The notes under the pieces: model-generated
What the model saw: the letters and a program-made list of their open reading frames with translations, nothing else
The model's database searches: none
Told to the model about the DNA's origin: nothing
Virus record (IMG/VR): IMGVR_UViG_3300023257_000093
Span: 1 to 28,285 of that record
Reading direction: 5' to 3' (one strand)
DNA length: 28,285 nt
From: a virus
Part shown: positions 14,896 through 21,696 of the stretch, piece by piece
How positions within the stretch are numbered: position 1 is the first letter of the stretch
Layout: the number at the start of each line of letters is the position of its first letter
Program-made: the position numbers and the translations under genes

Positions 14896-15061
14896 AAATA
14901 CAACAATGAAAATGCCAAAAGAATTACGCGATGACTTAGCAGTACTCAAATTTAAATATCATATGGATGAACTCTATCAAGTTGTCCAACTACTTTATAA
15001 TATTAAAGATGATAGTGTGTTTAAAGAACAAGTAAAGGAGATAAATAATGAAAATATTTAA
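14885..15061 (+). CDS. Small ribbon-helix-helix-like protein
   Basis: Fifty-eight residues from ATG 14885 (MTNKNTTMKMPKELRDDLA). A strand (NTTMKMP) followed by two helices (KELRDDLAVLKFKY; MDELYQVVQLLYN) fits an RHH fold. The in-frame ATG at 14813 would overlap the upstream gene almost entirely and is rejected. The last residues overlap the next ATG by 14 nt. Probably a DNA-binding regulator of the early region. Confidence 0.55.
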   Translation: MTNKNTTMKMPKELRDDLAVLKFKYHMDELYQVVQLLYNIKDDSVFKEQVKEINNENI

Positions 15062-15173
15062 ATGTCCAAATTGTAAAAGAGTATATGAAAAAGCCAATGA
15101 TATAATTTGTGTAAGATGCGTTTGTGGCTATCCTACTGAGCATGTTGATGAAAAGCATGAGGTGATTGAATGA
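15048..15173 (+). CDS. 41-residue zinc-ribbon protein
   Basis: Starts MKIFKCPNCKRVYEKANDI with two Cys pairs (CPNC at 6-9; CVRCVCG around 22-27), a rubredoxin-like knuckle arrangement. A good AAAGGAG site lies upstream, and the stop overlaps the next start as ATGA. Likely zinc-binding; target unknown. Confidence 0.65.
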   Translation: MKIFKCPNCKRVYEKANDIICVRCVCGYPTEHVDEKHEVIE

Positions 15174-15448
15174 AAATAGAAATAAACAAATTTGATAAAG
15201 AAGCACTTGATTCAGCAACTCAAAAGAAATTCAAACCATCAGTATCATTAAGAGCAATTTGTGGAGACATCATAATAAAAGAATATCAAAAACAAAAAGA
15301 TAAAAAAGAAAAAATAAAAAATTACAAAGAAGAATATTGTGAGCATTGTGATTCAAAACATACCTGTTCAGATTTAGATGGAACTTTAATGGATGAACAA
15401 GTTGACATTTGTATGAATATAAACAAAGATTTGGCTGGTGGAAAATGA
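15170..15448 (+). CDS. Cys-containing hypothetical protein
   Basis: Ninety-two residues starting MKIEINKFDKEALDSATQKK. The N-terminal half has an RHH- or helix-like look (KFKPSVSLRAICGDIIIKEYQK). The C-terminal half carries EYCEHCDSKHTC followed by a later single Cys, a possible zinc site. Coupled at both ends by ATGA overlaps. Function unknown. Confidence 0.6.
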   Translation: MKIEINKFDKEALDSATQKKFKPSVSLRAICGDIIIKEYQKQKDKKEKIKNYKEEYCEHCDSKHTCSDLDGTLMDEQVDICMNINKDLAGGK

Positions 15449-15513
15449 GTGAAGAAAGCCAAGAATTTGACGAGCAATTAAAAAAAGAATTGGAAGAACA
15501 TAAAGAAAGATGA
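15445..15513 (+). CDS. 22-residue acidic/charged peptide
   Basis: Begins MSEESQEFDEQLKKELEEHK. It is linked by ATGA overlaps to the genes before and after, which is the main evidence that it is translated. It would form a single charged helix. It may serve mainly to pass ribosomes along the operon. Confidence 0.45.
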   Translation: MSEESQEFDEQLKKELEEHKER

Positions 15514-15644
15514 ATGCACAACAAATAATAGACGAATGTAATACCCAAAAATTCAATCCTAGACAATTTAGAAAAGAAATGAATATAAGTTGGTTAATCA
15601 ATGATGTAGTTAAACAATTTGAAATAAATAATGGGTATTATTAA
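15510..15644 (+). CDS. 44-residue hypothetical protein
   Basis: Begins MNAQQIIDECNTQKFNPRQF and ends NNGYY. Predicted helical with one central Trp. It starts in an ATGA overlap and ends just before a palindrome and the tRNA-like gene, so it closes this small-gene operon. No family recognised. Confidence 0.5.
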   Translation: MNAQQIIDECNTQKFNPRQFRKEMNISWLINDVVKQFEINNGYY

Positions 15645-15659
15645 AACTCAATTTGAGTT
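15645..15659. repeat. Palindrome immediately upstream of the tRNA-Cys-like gene
   Basis: AACTCAA-T-TTGAGTT, a 7-bp inverted repeat with a 1-nt centre, ending 3 nt before the tRNA acceptor stem and starting 1 nt after the preceding stop codon. It could end upstream transcription, mark processing, or bind protein. Confidence 0.45.
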
Positions 15660-15662
15660 AAT

Positions 15663-15743
15663 GCGAGAGTAGTGGTAGTTTGGTTTAACACGCTTGGTAC
15701 TGCAGTAACCCAGGAAACGCAGGTTCAAATCCTGCCTCTCGCT
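15663..15743 (+). tRNA. tRNA-Cys-like (GCA) with irregular anticodon arm
   Basis: The acceptor stem is a perfect 7 bp (GCGAGAG / CTCTCGC). The T-arm is perfect (GCAGG-TTCAAAT-CCTGC). The D-arm has GTG/CAC with GG in the loop. The discriminator base is T, a cysteine identity element, and the loop holds CTGCAGT (U33, anticodon GCA, G37). The anticodon stem is abnormal: the best 5-bp pairing (CTTGG / CCAGG) leaves a 12-nt loop, while a 7-nt loop leaves two mismatches. It may be a divergent functional viral tRNA or a decaying one. Confidence 0.65.
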
Positions 15744-15886
15744 TTGGAATTCCAAACTCTGAAGGAGCGGAGTATAATAACAGACATTCTGACACTCGGA
15801 AAGACGAGAATGTGGGAAATCCCTATCCTAGCTTTGTGCGGGAGGCTCAAATATATGGGTGTATGCCTGAACCACATTTTATAATC
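15743..15886 (+). ncRNA. GC-richer structured leader; possible small RNA
   Basis: Starts with a perfect 14-bp palindrome (TTTGGAATTCCAAA, 15743-15756) and then holds several inverted repeats: ACATTC/GAATGT with CTCG/CGAG inside (about 15783-15812), GGGA-AA-TCCC (about 15814-15823) and AGGC/GCCT (about 15843-15868). Base composition is visibly less AT-rich than its surroundings. No ATG-started coding frame with a ribosome-binding site crosses it. I recognise no RNA family. It could be a tRNA-linked ncRNA or the leader of the gene at 15887. Confidence 0.35.
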
Positions 15887-16063
15887 ATGGAAAAAATATC
15901 AAAAGAAGAAATGGACTGGTTCGATAAGAAAGGAAATTTAGTTATTCTTAATGGAATTGCATTAAGAAACCTAAAAAAAGATGAGAGCTTATTTACTTAT
16001 GGACAAATACAAGGAATTTATCCAGCAGGCTTGATACATAATGCAGGAAATGGAGTTTTATAA
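15887..16063 (+). CDS. 58-residue hypothetical protein
   Basis: Begins MEKISKEEMDWFDKKGNLVI, followed by LNGIALRNLKKDESLFTYGQIQGIYPAGL. The ATG is preceded by TTTTATAATC, the same context as the next gene. The frame extends upstream through the structured region only from non-ATG codons. Beta-rich, soluble; the adjacent ERCC4 nuclease starts 2 nt after its stop. Unknown function. Confidence 0.6.
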   Translation: MEKISKEEMDWFDKKGNLVILNGIALRNLKKDESLFTYGQIQGIYPAGLIHNAGNGVL

Positions 16064-16065
16064 TC

Positions 16066-16500
16066 ATGGAAACAAAAACAATAAAAATAATATGTGATGA
16101 CAGAGAACCAAAATCAATGGATGTATTCGCCTTAACAGTCGGAGGAATTGAATTTGAAAGAAAACGATTAAAGACAGGTGACTATATTCATGAAGATGTC
16201 GTAATTGAAAGGAAAGAAATAAATGACTTTTGTGGTTCAATTATGGATGGCAGACTAACTTCCCAAATAGAAAAGATGAAAAAAGATTTTAAAAATATTT
16301 ATATTTTAGTGTCAGGCAGTATAAAAAATCGAACTTCTGACATTCATGAAAACTGTATTTTGGGAAAGATGGCATCAATACTTGTCAAACATCAAGTTTC
16401 AATTATTACAGTTGATGATGATTTCCAATTAATATATCTTATGAAGCGAATATTTGAAAAACATTTAGAAATAACTAAATTAATAGGAGAGAAAAAATAA
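16066..16500 (+). CDS. ERCC4/XPF-family nuclease
   Basis: A 144-residue stand-alone ERCC4 nuclease domain: IICDDREPK (D12-R13-E14), TGDYIHEDVVIERKEINDF (D39 and the ERK at 48-50) and SIMDGRLTSQIEKM are the catalytic V/IERK-x3-D and flanking motifs of XPF/Mus81/Hef nucleases. These cut branched or flapped DNA and in archaea often bind PCNA. There is no helicase and no clear tandem HhH domain, so it is minimal. Likely role: resolution or repair of viral replication intermediates. The stop overlaps the next ATG by 1 nt. Confidence 0.9.
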   Translation: METKTIKIICDDREPKSMDVFALTVGGIEFERKRLKTGDYIHEDVVIERKEINDFCGSIMDGRLTSQIEKMKKDFKNIYILVSGSIKNRTSDIHENCILGKMASILVKHQVSIITVDDDFQLIYLMKRIFEKHLEITKLIGEKK

Positions 16501-16739
16501 TGGGAAATGGAAAATCAATTGCAGCAATGGTTTTAGGAATTATTAGTGTTGTATTTTGTTTAACAGGATATTTTTCTTTAATTATAGGTATTATTGCAAT
16601 AGTATTTGCAAGCTTATCTATGAAGAATGATAAAACTGGAAAAGGAATGGCAATAACAGGATTAGTAACAGGAATTATTGGAACAATTCTTGGAGTTTTA
16701 TATGCAATTCTTTGGACAGCTTTAGCAGCAACTCTATAA
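16500..16739 (+). CDS. DUF4190-like two-helix membrane protein
   Basis: Seventy-nine residues with two long hydrophobic segments (about 8-40 and 48-77) separated by a short polar loop (MKNDKTGKGMA). The GKSIAAMVLGIISVVF and GLVTGIIGTILGVLY pattern is that of DUF4190-type small membrane proteins. Directly coupled to the ERCC4 gene (TAATG). Possibly a lysis or membrane-remodelling protein. Confidence 0.65.
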   Translation: MGNGKSIAAMVLGIISVVFCLTGYFSLIIGIIAIVFASLSMKNDKTGKGMAITGLVTGIIGTILGVLYAILWTALAATL

Positions 16740-16740
16740 T

Positions 16741-16773
16741 TAAAAAATTTTATTTTTTTATTTTTTTATTTTG
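16741..16773 (+). terminator. Oligo-T terminator between convergent genes
   Basis: AAAAAATTTTATTTTTTTA followed by a further T7 run, starting 2 nt after the membrane-protein stop. Archaeal RNA polymerase terminates on such T tracts. The 3' end of the converging gene lies inside it. A near-identical tract occurs at 20034-20065. Confidence 0.65.
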
Positions 16774-16885
16774 TTTTAAATAATTTCCTATCTCCAAATT
16801 CAGAGACTTTTCCTTCATTCCATTTATTTATAGGTCGTAGATATCCTACTACTCTACTCCATATTTCACATTTAGTTCTTTCCAT
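16766..16885 (-). CDS. 39-residue NrdD-C-terminus-like micro-protein
   Basis: Begins MERTKCEIWSRVVGYLRPIN, continuing KWNEGKVSEFGDRKLF. The run 'CE.wsRVvGYlRPi..wNeGK..EF.dRk.f' is the signature of the C-terminal region of anaerobic ribonucleotide reductase (NrdD). Here the whole protein is just that segment, without the active-site barrel and with only one Cys. It has a strong AAAGGAGGG site and lies 10 nt downstream of the helicase. It may modulate the host reductase or be a domesticated fragment. Confidence 0.65.
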   Translation of the reverse strand: MERTKCEIWSRVVGYLRPINKWNEGKVSEFGDRKLFKTK

Positions 16886-16895
16886 TTTCCCTCCT

Positions 16896-18245
16896 TTAAA
16901 TTTTTAACATATTTCCTTCATTAACTTTAACATTTAACCATCCTCTGTATTGAATTGGTCCAGCACTCTTGTTGACAGCATAAGATGGTTTAAACTTTCT
17001 TCCAAAACTTTGAATATCAACCTCAATATTCTTTTCATTCAATTCACAAAACTTACAATAATAATTATACATATCTAACTTTGGTATTAAATTTTTATCA
17101 TCTTGTTCACAACATTGACTTTGAAATGCTGATACAGTATTACCACTTCTTTTCATAATTTTTTCAATATCTTCCCAATGTTGTACTTTAGTAAATTTAT
17201 TTTGTTTAATCAACCTTTGAAAGCCTTCAATAGCCCAATTCAAAATACCTGACAATTCATCATCAGAAGTCAATTTCATATCCAAGAATTTATCTGTTTT
17301 GGGGTTATCCTTATCGAATACATTATCAAGTTCAAATGTAATAAATTTATCATAATAAGAAGCTGGGTCATCAATAACTCTTGGTAATGGCATTTTATTT
17401 GTAGCAAAAATCAACTTAGCATAATTAGTAAAATTATATGGTGTTTGATTTTTAGCCTCTGCAGGAATTAAACTTCTTCCCAAAAGACGCTTAAACATGA
17501 CTGTGCTTTTTAAATCGTTTGCATCCAACTCATCATTAATATTAACCAATTTATTGTAAAGATTGTTTGATGCAAATCTATTTTCTGTAATATCATGAAA
17601 GTCAACAGAAGAGGTATTGCTGTTTCCAACAAAATGTTCTACTACATTCAAATAAACTGTTTTACCAGAATGTTTTGGTCCAATTAGTACAAGTGCTATC
17701 TTCTCATGATATCTTCTATACATTAAAAATCCAAACCATTCTTGACAAGTTGGAATGTCTTCTTCCCACATAATATCTGCCAGCCAATTTTTAAATATTT
17801 CACAAGTTGCAGTAGGATTATAGTTGATTGGAATTTTTGACATGAATCCATATTTTTTATCATGTGAGAATTTTTCTTTTGTTTTTAAATTCAAAACACA
17901 ATCATTTAAACAAATCAAATCCAAATTTTTGCATCCCAAATCTTTTCTTTTAAATTCTTTTTGTCTTTTGATTTTTTGAACAATTTGATTTACAGAATTA
18001 TTATCAGCTCCTACTTCTAAAATTTCTTCACAATATTTAGAAATAAATGCTTCTCCTTTATTTCTAAAATAGCCACTATCATAAACATAAATTGGGTCTT
18101 TAGATGCTGTTCCTATAATGCATCTAAATTCAAATTGTTTCATTAACCATTTCGCCACTAGATGATTAATTTTTGCTTTAGATTGTTTGGACATCACTAA
18201 TTGAAAAACTTTTTTCTTTATTATTTTTAAATTTATTTCATCCAT
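16896..18245 (-). CDS. SF3 replicative helicase (D5/phage primase-helicase-like)
   Basis: A 449-residue SF3 helicase: Walker A GPKHSGKT (189-196), Walker B KLVNINDELD (D238, E239), motif C KLIFATNKMP (N283) and an arginine-rich segment 'VIDDPASYYDKFITFEL'. The N-terminal ~150 residues resemble the D5_N domain that precedes the ATPase in D5 and P4-type proteins. No primase active site is visible, so priming must come from elsewhere. It is read leftward from the divergent promoter at 18284-18339, away from the other replication genes, and has an AAAGAGGAAA ribosome-binding site. Confidence 0.9.
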   Translation of the reverse strand: MDEINLKIIKKKVFQLVMSKQSKAKINHLVAKWLMKQFEFRCIIGTASKDPIYVYDSGYFRNKGEAFISKYCEEILEVGADNNSVNQIVQKIKRQKEFKRKDLGCKNLDLICLNDCVLNLKTKEKFSHDKKYGFMSKIPINYNPTATCEIFKNWLADIMWEEDIPTCQEWFGFLMYRRYHEKIALVLIGPKHSGKTVYLNVVEHFVGNSNTSSVDFHDITENRFASNNLYNKLVNINDELDANDLKSTVMFKRLLGRSLIPAEAKNQTPYNFTNYAKLIFATNKMPLPRVIDDPASYYDKFITFELDNVFDKDNPKTDKFLDMKLTSDDELSGILNWAIEGFQRLIKQNKFTKVQHWEDIEKIMKRSGNTVSAFQSQCCEQDDKNLIPKLDMYNYYCKFCELNEKNIEVDIQSFGRKFKPSYAVNKSAGPIQYRGWLNVKVNEGNMLKI

Positions 18246-18283
18246 TATTTTCCTCTTTAAATAATAAAAAAAATATTAATTCC

Positions 18284-18339
18284 TATTTAAATACATATAT
18301 ACTGCAACATATATGTTAGACAATATAAGTGTTTAAATA
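18284..18339. promoter_or_regulatory. Divergent early-type promoter pair (A- and A+)
   Basis: Centred on a perfect 12-bp palindrome AACATATATGTT (18306-18317). Rightward: ATATATGTTAGA (18309-18320), 11-nt spacer, TTTAAATA (18332-18339), 29 nt before the ATG at 18361, so leaderless. Leftward: ATATATGTTGCA (18303-18314 on minus), 11-nt spacer, TTTAAATA (18284-18291), 46 nt from the helicase start. One bound dimer could control helicase and ssDNA-binding genes together. Confidence 0.75.
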
Positions 18340-18360
18340 ATAATTTAATTATTATATTTT

Positions 18361-18606
18361 ATGAATACAAAAGAGGATAGACAAACGATAATACAGGAAT
18401 TTGAGACAAATCAGGTTGGTCTTAAAGCAGAAGCCTACAATATTTTAAAAGCAATAAAGAGGCAATTAATCAAAAAGCATAAAAGAAATTTTACATTTTC
18501 TGATGCTATTATTGAATTAAAAAATAAAAGGAAAGGAACTAATATTGAATTTACTCAAGAAGAGGTAATTCAAATAAAAACCAAATTGAAAGGAGGTAAT
18601 AAATAA
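18361..18606 (+). CDS. Small RHH/VapB-like protein
   Basis: Eighty-one residues. The centre 'VGLKAEAYNILKAIKRQLIKKHKRNFTFSDAI' has the strand-helix-helix pattern of archaeal VapB-like DNA-binding proteins, with a long basic insertion, followed by a lysine-rich tail. It is the first gene after promoter A+ with a leaderless start. Autoregulation of the 18306 palindrome is plausible. No toxin partner is seen. Confidence 0.6.
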   Translation: MNTKEDRQTIIQEFETNQVGLKAEAYNILKAIKRQLIKKHKRNFTFSDAIIELKNKRKGTNIEFTQEEVIQIKTKLKGGNK

Positions 18607-18792
18607 ATGAGAGTTGAAAAAAAAGAAAAAGAAATGCAGTTTACTCCGGTTATAATAACTTTAGAAACTAAAGAAGAATTTGATTTTTTATATGGATTAG
18701 TTAATGGTAGTCCTGATGCTATCAAACAGAACTGTATTGATTATTCAAATAAATTAGACCATACACTTTTTAATTTGTTAAATGATTTATAA
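18607..18792 (+). CDS. Small hypothetical protein
   Basis: Sixty-one residues beginning MRVEKKEKEMQFTPVIITLE and continuing TKEEFDFLYGLVNGS. The 'vtLet.eEf..Ly.lvn' pattern occurs in many small phage proteins of unknown function. A strong AAAGGAGG site precedes it, inside the end of the previous gene. Confidence 0.65.
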   Translation: MRVEKKEKEMQFTPVIITLETKEEFDFLYGLVNGSPDAIKQNCIDYSNKLDHTLFNLLNDL

Positions 18793-18793
18793 A

Positions 18794-19933
18794 ATGGATA
18801 CAAAAATATATTTTGAAACATGGGCAGAGAAATTATCTATACCAATTGAAAATATTCAATCTGAATTTGATAATCTATTAAAGGAAGAACAGACAATTCA
18901 TAAAACTTTAAATGATGAAGAACAACAAAAGCGAGCTCTTCAAAGATTAGTATTGATGTACAAAAAACAACTTAGAAGTCCTGCAATTGGATTTGAAGGA
19001 ATGGTTATTGGAGTTGGAGATTTGTTTGATACTGCCAAGAAGATGAGAGAAGCTGGGATGGATGCTTTTAGAATAAATCCTCATGATGCAATTCAGAATA
19101 GAATAACTGACAGCGAAGGAAATCCTTTAGACACCAGAGAAGTGTATGGAACTGGAAGACAAAATACAAATTTTGGTAAACTATTGCCTGAACATAGTTA
19201 TATTAGAAATGTTGTTGGTATAGCATTAAGAACTAATGTTGAAGAATCACCAAAAGTATTTGCTATGTCTTTGAATGGAGATAAAGCAGAACATCTTGAA
19301 TTTCCAATGTTTAAACCTGTAAGATTTAGAGCAATAAATAAGTCTGAAGAGAATGCAAATCAGTTTACTTTGAATGGTTCATCTATTACGACATTTACTA
19401 TCGATGAAAATCTTAAAATGCCAACACCAGTTGATGTTTTAAAGAAAAGCTGTAAAGAGATGTATGTTTCACTAGAGAACATTCAAGAATATCATACTGC
19501 AAATAAAGATGATTTTAATAGATTGTCTTTAATTGAAGGAGATGTTTCAATGATTGGAGCAGAGCCTACAAGTGTAGGAAATAGATTGATGGTTGTAGAA
19601 GACATAAACAGACCAATTGATGATTTAGAAACTGCCGGTTTAACATGTTGGGTGCCACAAAGTGTAGAAATAGATTTTGCAGAAGGTAGCAAAGTTATTG
19701 TGGTTGGCAAAACTTCACAAGGTAAGTCAAGAGATAATCCAAATGAACTTGGTGATGTTATGATGAATGTTTTAGGAGTTTATGCAATTCCTGAATTCAA
19801 GATTGAACCTTTAACTGATGATAATATTGAAGAAGCTATAGTTGAGGCACAAGAAATACTTGATGTTAAAACTGAAGCTGAAAAAACTGAAACTAAACCA
19901 GAAGAGGTTCAAACTGAATTAACATCATGGTAA
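18794..19933 (+). CDS. Putative ssDNA-binding protein (RPA/OB-fold-like)
   Basis: A 379-residue protein from ATG 18794 (the ATG at 18782 lies inside the previous gene). The N-terminal 60 residues are helical, followed by 'KQLRSPAIGFEGMVIGVGDLFD', where an OB-fold strand pattern begins; further beta-rich blocks span ~160-330, and the last ~45 residues are an acidic tail. This shape (OB fold(s) plus acidic C-terminus, in a replication operon) matches archaeal and viral ssDNA-binding/RPA proteins. I cannot confirm homology by eye. A less likely option is a different structural beta protein. Confidence 0.5.
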   Translation: MDTKIYFETWAEKLSIPIENIQSEFDNLLKEEQTIHKTLNDEEQQKRALQRLVLMYKKQLRSPAIGFEGMVIGVGDLFDTAKKMREAGMDAFRINPHDAIQNRITDSEGNPLDTREVYGTGRQNTNFGKLLPEHSYIRNVVGIALRTNVEESPKVFAMSLNGDKAEHLEFPMFKPVRFRAINKSEENANQFTLNGSSITTFTIDENLKMPTPVDVLKKSCKEMYVSLENIQEYHTANKDDFNRLSLIEGDVSMIGAEPTSVGNRLMVVEDINRPIDDLETAGLTCWVPQSVEIDFAEGSKVIVVGKTSQGKSRDNPNELGDVMMNVLGVYAIPEFKIEPLTDDNIEEAIVEAQEILDVKTEAEKTETKPEEVQTELTSW

Positions 19934-19956
19934 ATCAAAATCTAAAGGAGGACAAT

Positions 19957-20025
19957 ATGGAAGATACAGAAACTGTTGATGACCAAGTTGAAACAACTGA
20001 AGAAACTGAAGAAGACGAAGAGTAA
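19957..20025 (+). CDS. 22-residue acidic micro-protein
   Basis: MEDTETVDDQVETTEETEED plus two more Glu, with an excellent AAAGGAGG site 7 nt upstream. Nearly every residue is acidic or Thr. An in-frame ATG at 19927, overlapping the previous stop by 7 nt, would add ten residues. It resembles a detached acidic tail and follows the acidic-tailed ssDNA-binding candidate. It may be a DNA mimic or protein-interaction peptide. Confidence 0.5.
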   Translation: MEDTETVDDQVETTEETEEDEE

Positions 20026-20033
20026 ATCGTCAT

Positions 20034-20065
20034 AAAAAAATTTATTTTTTTTATTTTTAATTTTA
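20034..20065 (+). terminator. Oligo-T terminator
   Basis: AAAAAAATTTATTTTTTTTA followed by further T-rich sequence, 8 nt after the micro-protein stop. Like the tract at 16741 it fits archaeal intrinsic termination. The next gene starts 31 nt later without a recognisable early-type promoter, so some read-through is likely. Confidence 0.6.
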
Positions 20066-20095
20066 CTCAAAAAAAGGAAACAAAGAAAAAACAAA

Positions 20096-20425
20096 ATGGC
20101 AAACATAAATCAAGTAAAACATTGGCTAAAGGCCGGAAAGAAAGTAAGAAGACCTATTTGGGATAAAGAATCTTATTGGGTTTTAAGTACAGATGGATTT
20201 GGAAGAATACTTTATTCTGATGGAACTGCTGCTAGTGTCCATTTATTACAATTAGAAGAAATTGACTGGGAACTTTATGAAGATGAAAAAACTGTTAAAG
20301 ATATATTAATAAAAGTTTTAAACGCTGGACGTGAAGCAAATAATTTTAAAAAAGGATATGTCGTAATGTATAATAAACTTATTAATATACTTGATAAAAT
20401 AGGAAATCAAAAAATAAAATGGTAG
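20096..20425 (+). CDS. DUF2829/Tad2-like protein (possible anti-Thoeris)
   Basis: A 109-residue protein. Residues ~1-62 have the pattern of the DUF2829 / Thoeris anti-defence 2 family: an initial helix ending 'WLKAGKKVRRPIWDKESYWVL', a strand pair, and 'DGTAASVHLLQLEEIDWELYED', i.e. the conserved 'l..GkkvrR..W' and '..DW..y.' ends. The C-terminal ~45 residues are an extra helical segment. Tad2 proteins bind and sequester cyclic nucleotide signals of Thoeris defence. The match is to general layout only, and key ligand residues cannot be verified by eye. Confidence 0.5.
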   Translation: MANINQVKHWLKAGKKVRRPIWDKESYWVLSTDGFGRILYSDGTAASVHLLQLEEIDWELYEDEKTVKDILIKVLNAGREANNFKKGYVVMYNKLINILDKIGNQKIKW

Positions 20426-21183
20426 GATGGGATGATAATACACAAGAAGTGAAAGAGCAAGAAACTCCAAAAGAGGCAATACAATTTACAACTCTTGGAG
20501 AAGCAAAAGATAAAAGAGGATTGAAGATTGGAATTTATGGTGATTATGCCACAGGTAAAACACATTTTGGATTAACAGCAACTGAACCGATATTCATAAT
20601 TGATACTGAAATGGGAGCATCACCACTTGCTCATTCATTTGAAGGTAAAGATATTAGAATATTAGATGTTGCTGAAAAGGATGGAACAAAATCATATCAA
20701 AAGATTATAGAAGCTGTAGAATATATTTCTAAACAAGAAAAGGTTGGAACAGTAATCATAGATAGCATCACAGACCTTTGGGAATTTTCTCAAGAGTATG
20801 CTAAAGTAAATATTTTTAAGATTAAACCAGAACAAAGATTAGCACAGCAATGGGATTGGGGAGTAATCAATAAATGTTATATGAAAGTTTTAATGAATCT
20901 TTTAAAAATAGAATGTAATTTAATTGTTACCGCAAGAGAAGCAGAAATATATGCTGGTGCTGGTCAAGTAACAAATCAAGTTAAACCAAAATGGCAAAAA
21001 GCTACAGGATTTTGGGTTGATATGGTTATTCATAATACAAAGAAATTTGATAAATTAGGAAAGACAAATTTTAATTCTACAATTGAAAAGTGTAGACAAT
21101 ATGGAGGAATTATGGGAAAGAGTTTTGATAATTTGGATTTTAAAAGTTTAGAAGAAGAATTAAATAAGGTGAAAAAAGAATGA
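20419..21183 (+). CDS. Sak4/RecA-like ATPase (AAA_24)
   Basis: A 254-residue single-domain RecA-fold ATPase with Walker A GDYATGKT (41-48), a DTEMG segment (62-66) and Walker B GTVIIDSITDLWEF (D115). 'LIVTAREAEIY' supplies the post-Walker B strand. This arrangement is typical of phage Sak4 proteins (Rad51-core recombinases aiding single-strand annealing and recombination), commonly beside an SSB gene, as here. The start overlaps the previous stop by 7 nt (ATGGTAG). Confidence 0.85.
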   Translation: MVGWDDNTQEVKEQETPKEAIQFTTLGEAKDKRGLKIGIYGDYATGKTHFGLTATEPIFIIDTEMGASPLAHSFEGKDIRILDVAEKDGTKSYQKIIEAVEYISKQEKVGTVIIDSITDLWEFSQEYAKVNIFKIKPEQRLAQQWDWGVINKCYMKVLMNLLKIECNLIVTAREAEIYAGAGQVTNQVKPKWQKATGFWVDMVIHNTKKFDKLGKTNFNSTIEKCRQYGGIMGKSFDNLDFKSLEEELNKVKKE

Positions 21184-21335
21184 ATTTTTATGAACGGCAA
21201 ATCAAAGGATTAATTTTAATTATGAAGCAAGAAAATAGTCTAATGGTATCACGAGAATATGTAGTTGAAAAATTAAATATGATACTAAACGGTGGAATTG
21301 GATTTCATTCATCAATATTAGAAAAATTAAAATGA
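21180..21335 (+). CDS. 51-residue hypothetical protein
   Basis: Begins MNFYERQIKGLILIMKQENS and continues MVSREYVVEKLNMILNGGIG. Helical with no motif. It starts in an ATGA overlap with the Sak4-like gene, which supports translation. Function unknown. Confidence 0.55.
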   Translation: MNFYERQIKGLILIMKQENSLMVSREYVVEKLNMILNGGIGFHSSILEKLK

Positions 21336-21359
21336 AATTAAATTATAATGGAGGTACAT

Positions 21360-21656
21360 ATGGAAATTAAAAGTCGATATGAGGTAATATCTGATTTGGA
21401 AAGACAGAAAAGAGATTTGATTCAGACACGAGATGGGTTTAAAGATGAACTAATTGAAAAAGAAAAAGAACTCACAGAAACAGAAAGAACCAAATCGGAC
21501 CAGATAGTAGCATGGGACAGAAAAATTGCTGATTTAAAAAAAGGCATTGAAACATTCAAAAAAACAATAGAAGAAAAGAAAACAACAACTATTGAATTAA
21601 TTAAGAGTGTTGAGGATAGTCTTAACAGATTCAGTAAAATACAGGATAAAAAATAA
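21360..21656 (+). CDS. Coiled-coil protein
   Basis: Ninety-eight residues starting MEIKSRYEVISDLERQKRDL. Almost the whole protein is a continuous charged coiled coil. The ATG at 21360 follows a GGAGGT site; the ATG at 21348 lies within that site and is rejected. Possibly a small SMC-like spacer or anti-defence scaffold; no family assigned. Confidence 0.6.
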   Translation: MEIKSRYEVISDLERQKRDLIQTRDGFKDELIEKEKELTETERTKSDQIVAWDRKIADLKKGIETFKKTIEEKKTTTIELIKSVEDSLNRFSKIQDKK

Positions 21657-21696
21657 ATCCTGTTTATACTCTCATCCAACAAAAACAAAAATTTGA

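Noticed and set aside
15672-15884. Rightward 70-codon frame across the tRNA-Cys-like gene
   Set aside because: It runs through the acceptor, D and T arms of a clear tRNA-like structure, has no ribosome-binding site, and its sequence is not protein-like.
19900-20425. C-terminal Trp ends (LTSW, KIKW) as PCNA-binding motifs
   Set aside because: The Trp codon follows from ATGGTAA/G overlaps with a downstream start, so the pattern is not independent evidence for clamp binding.
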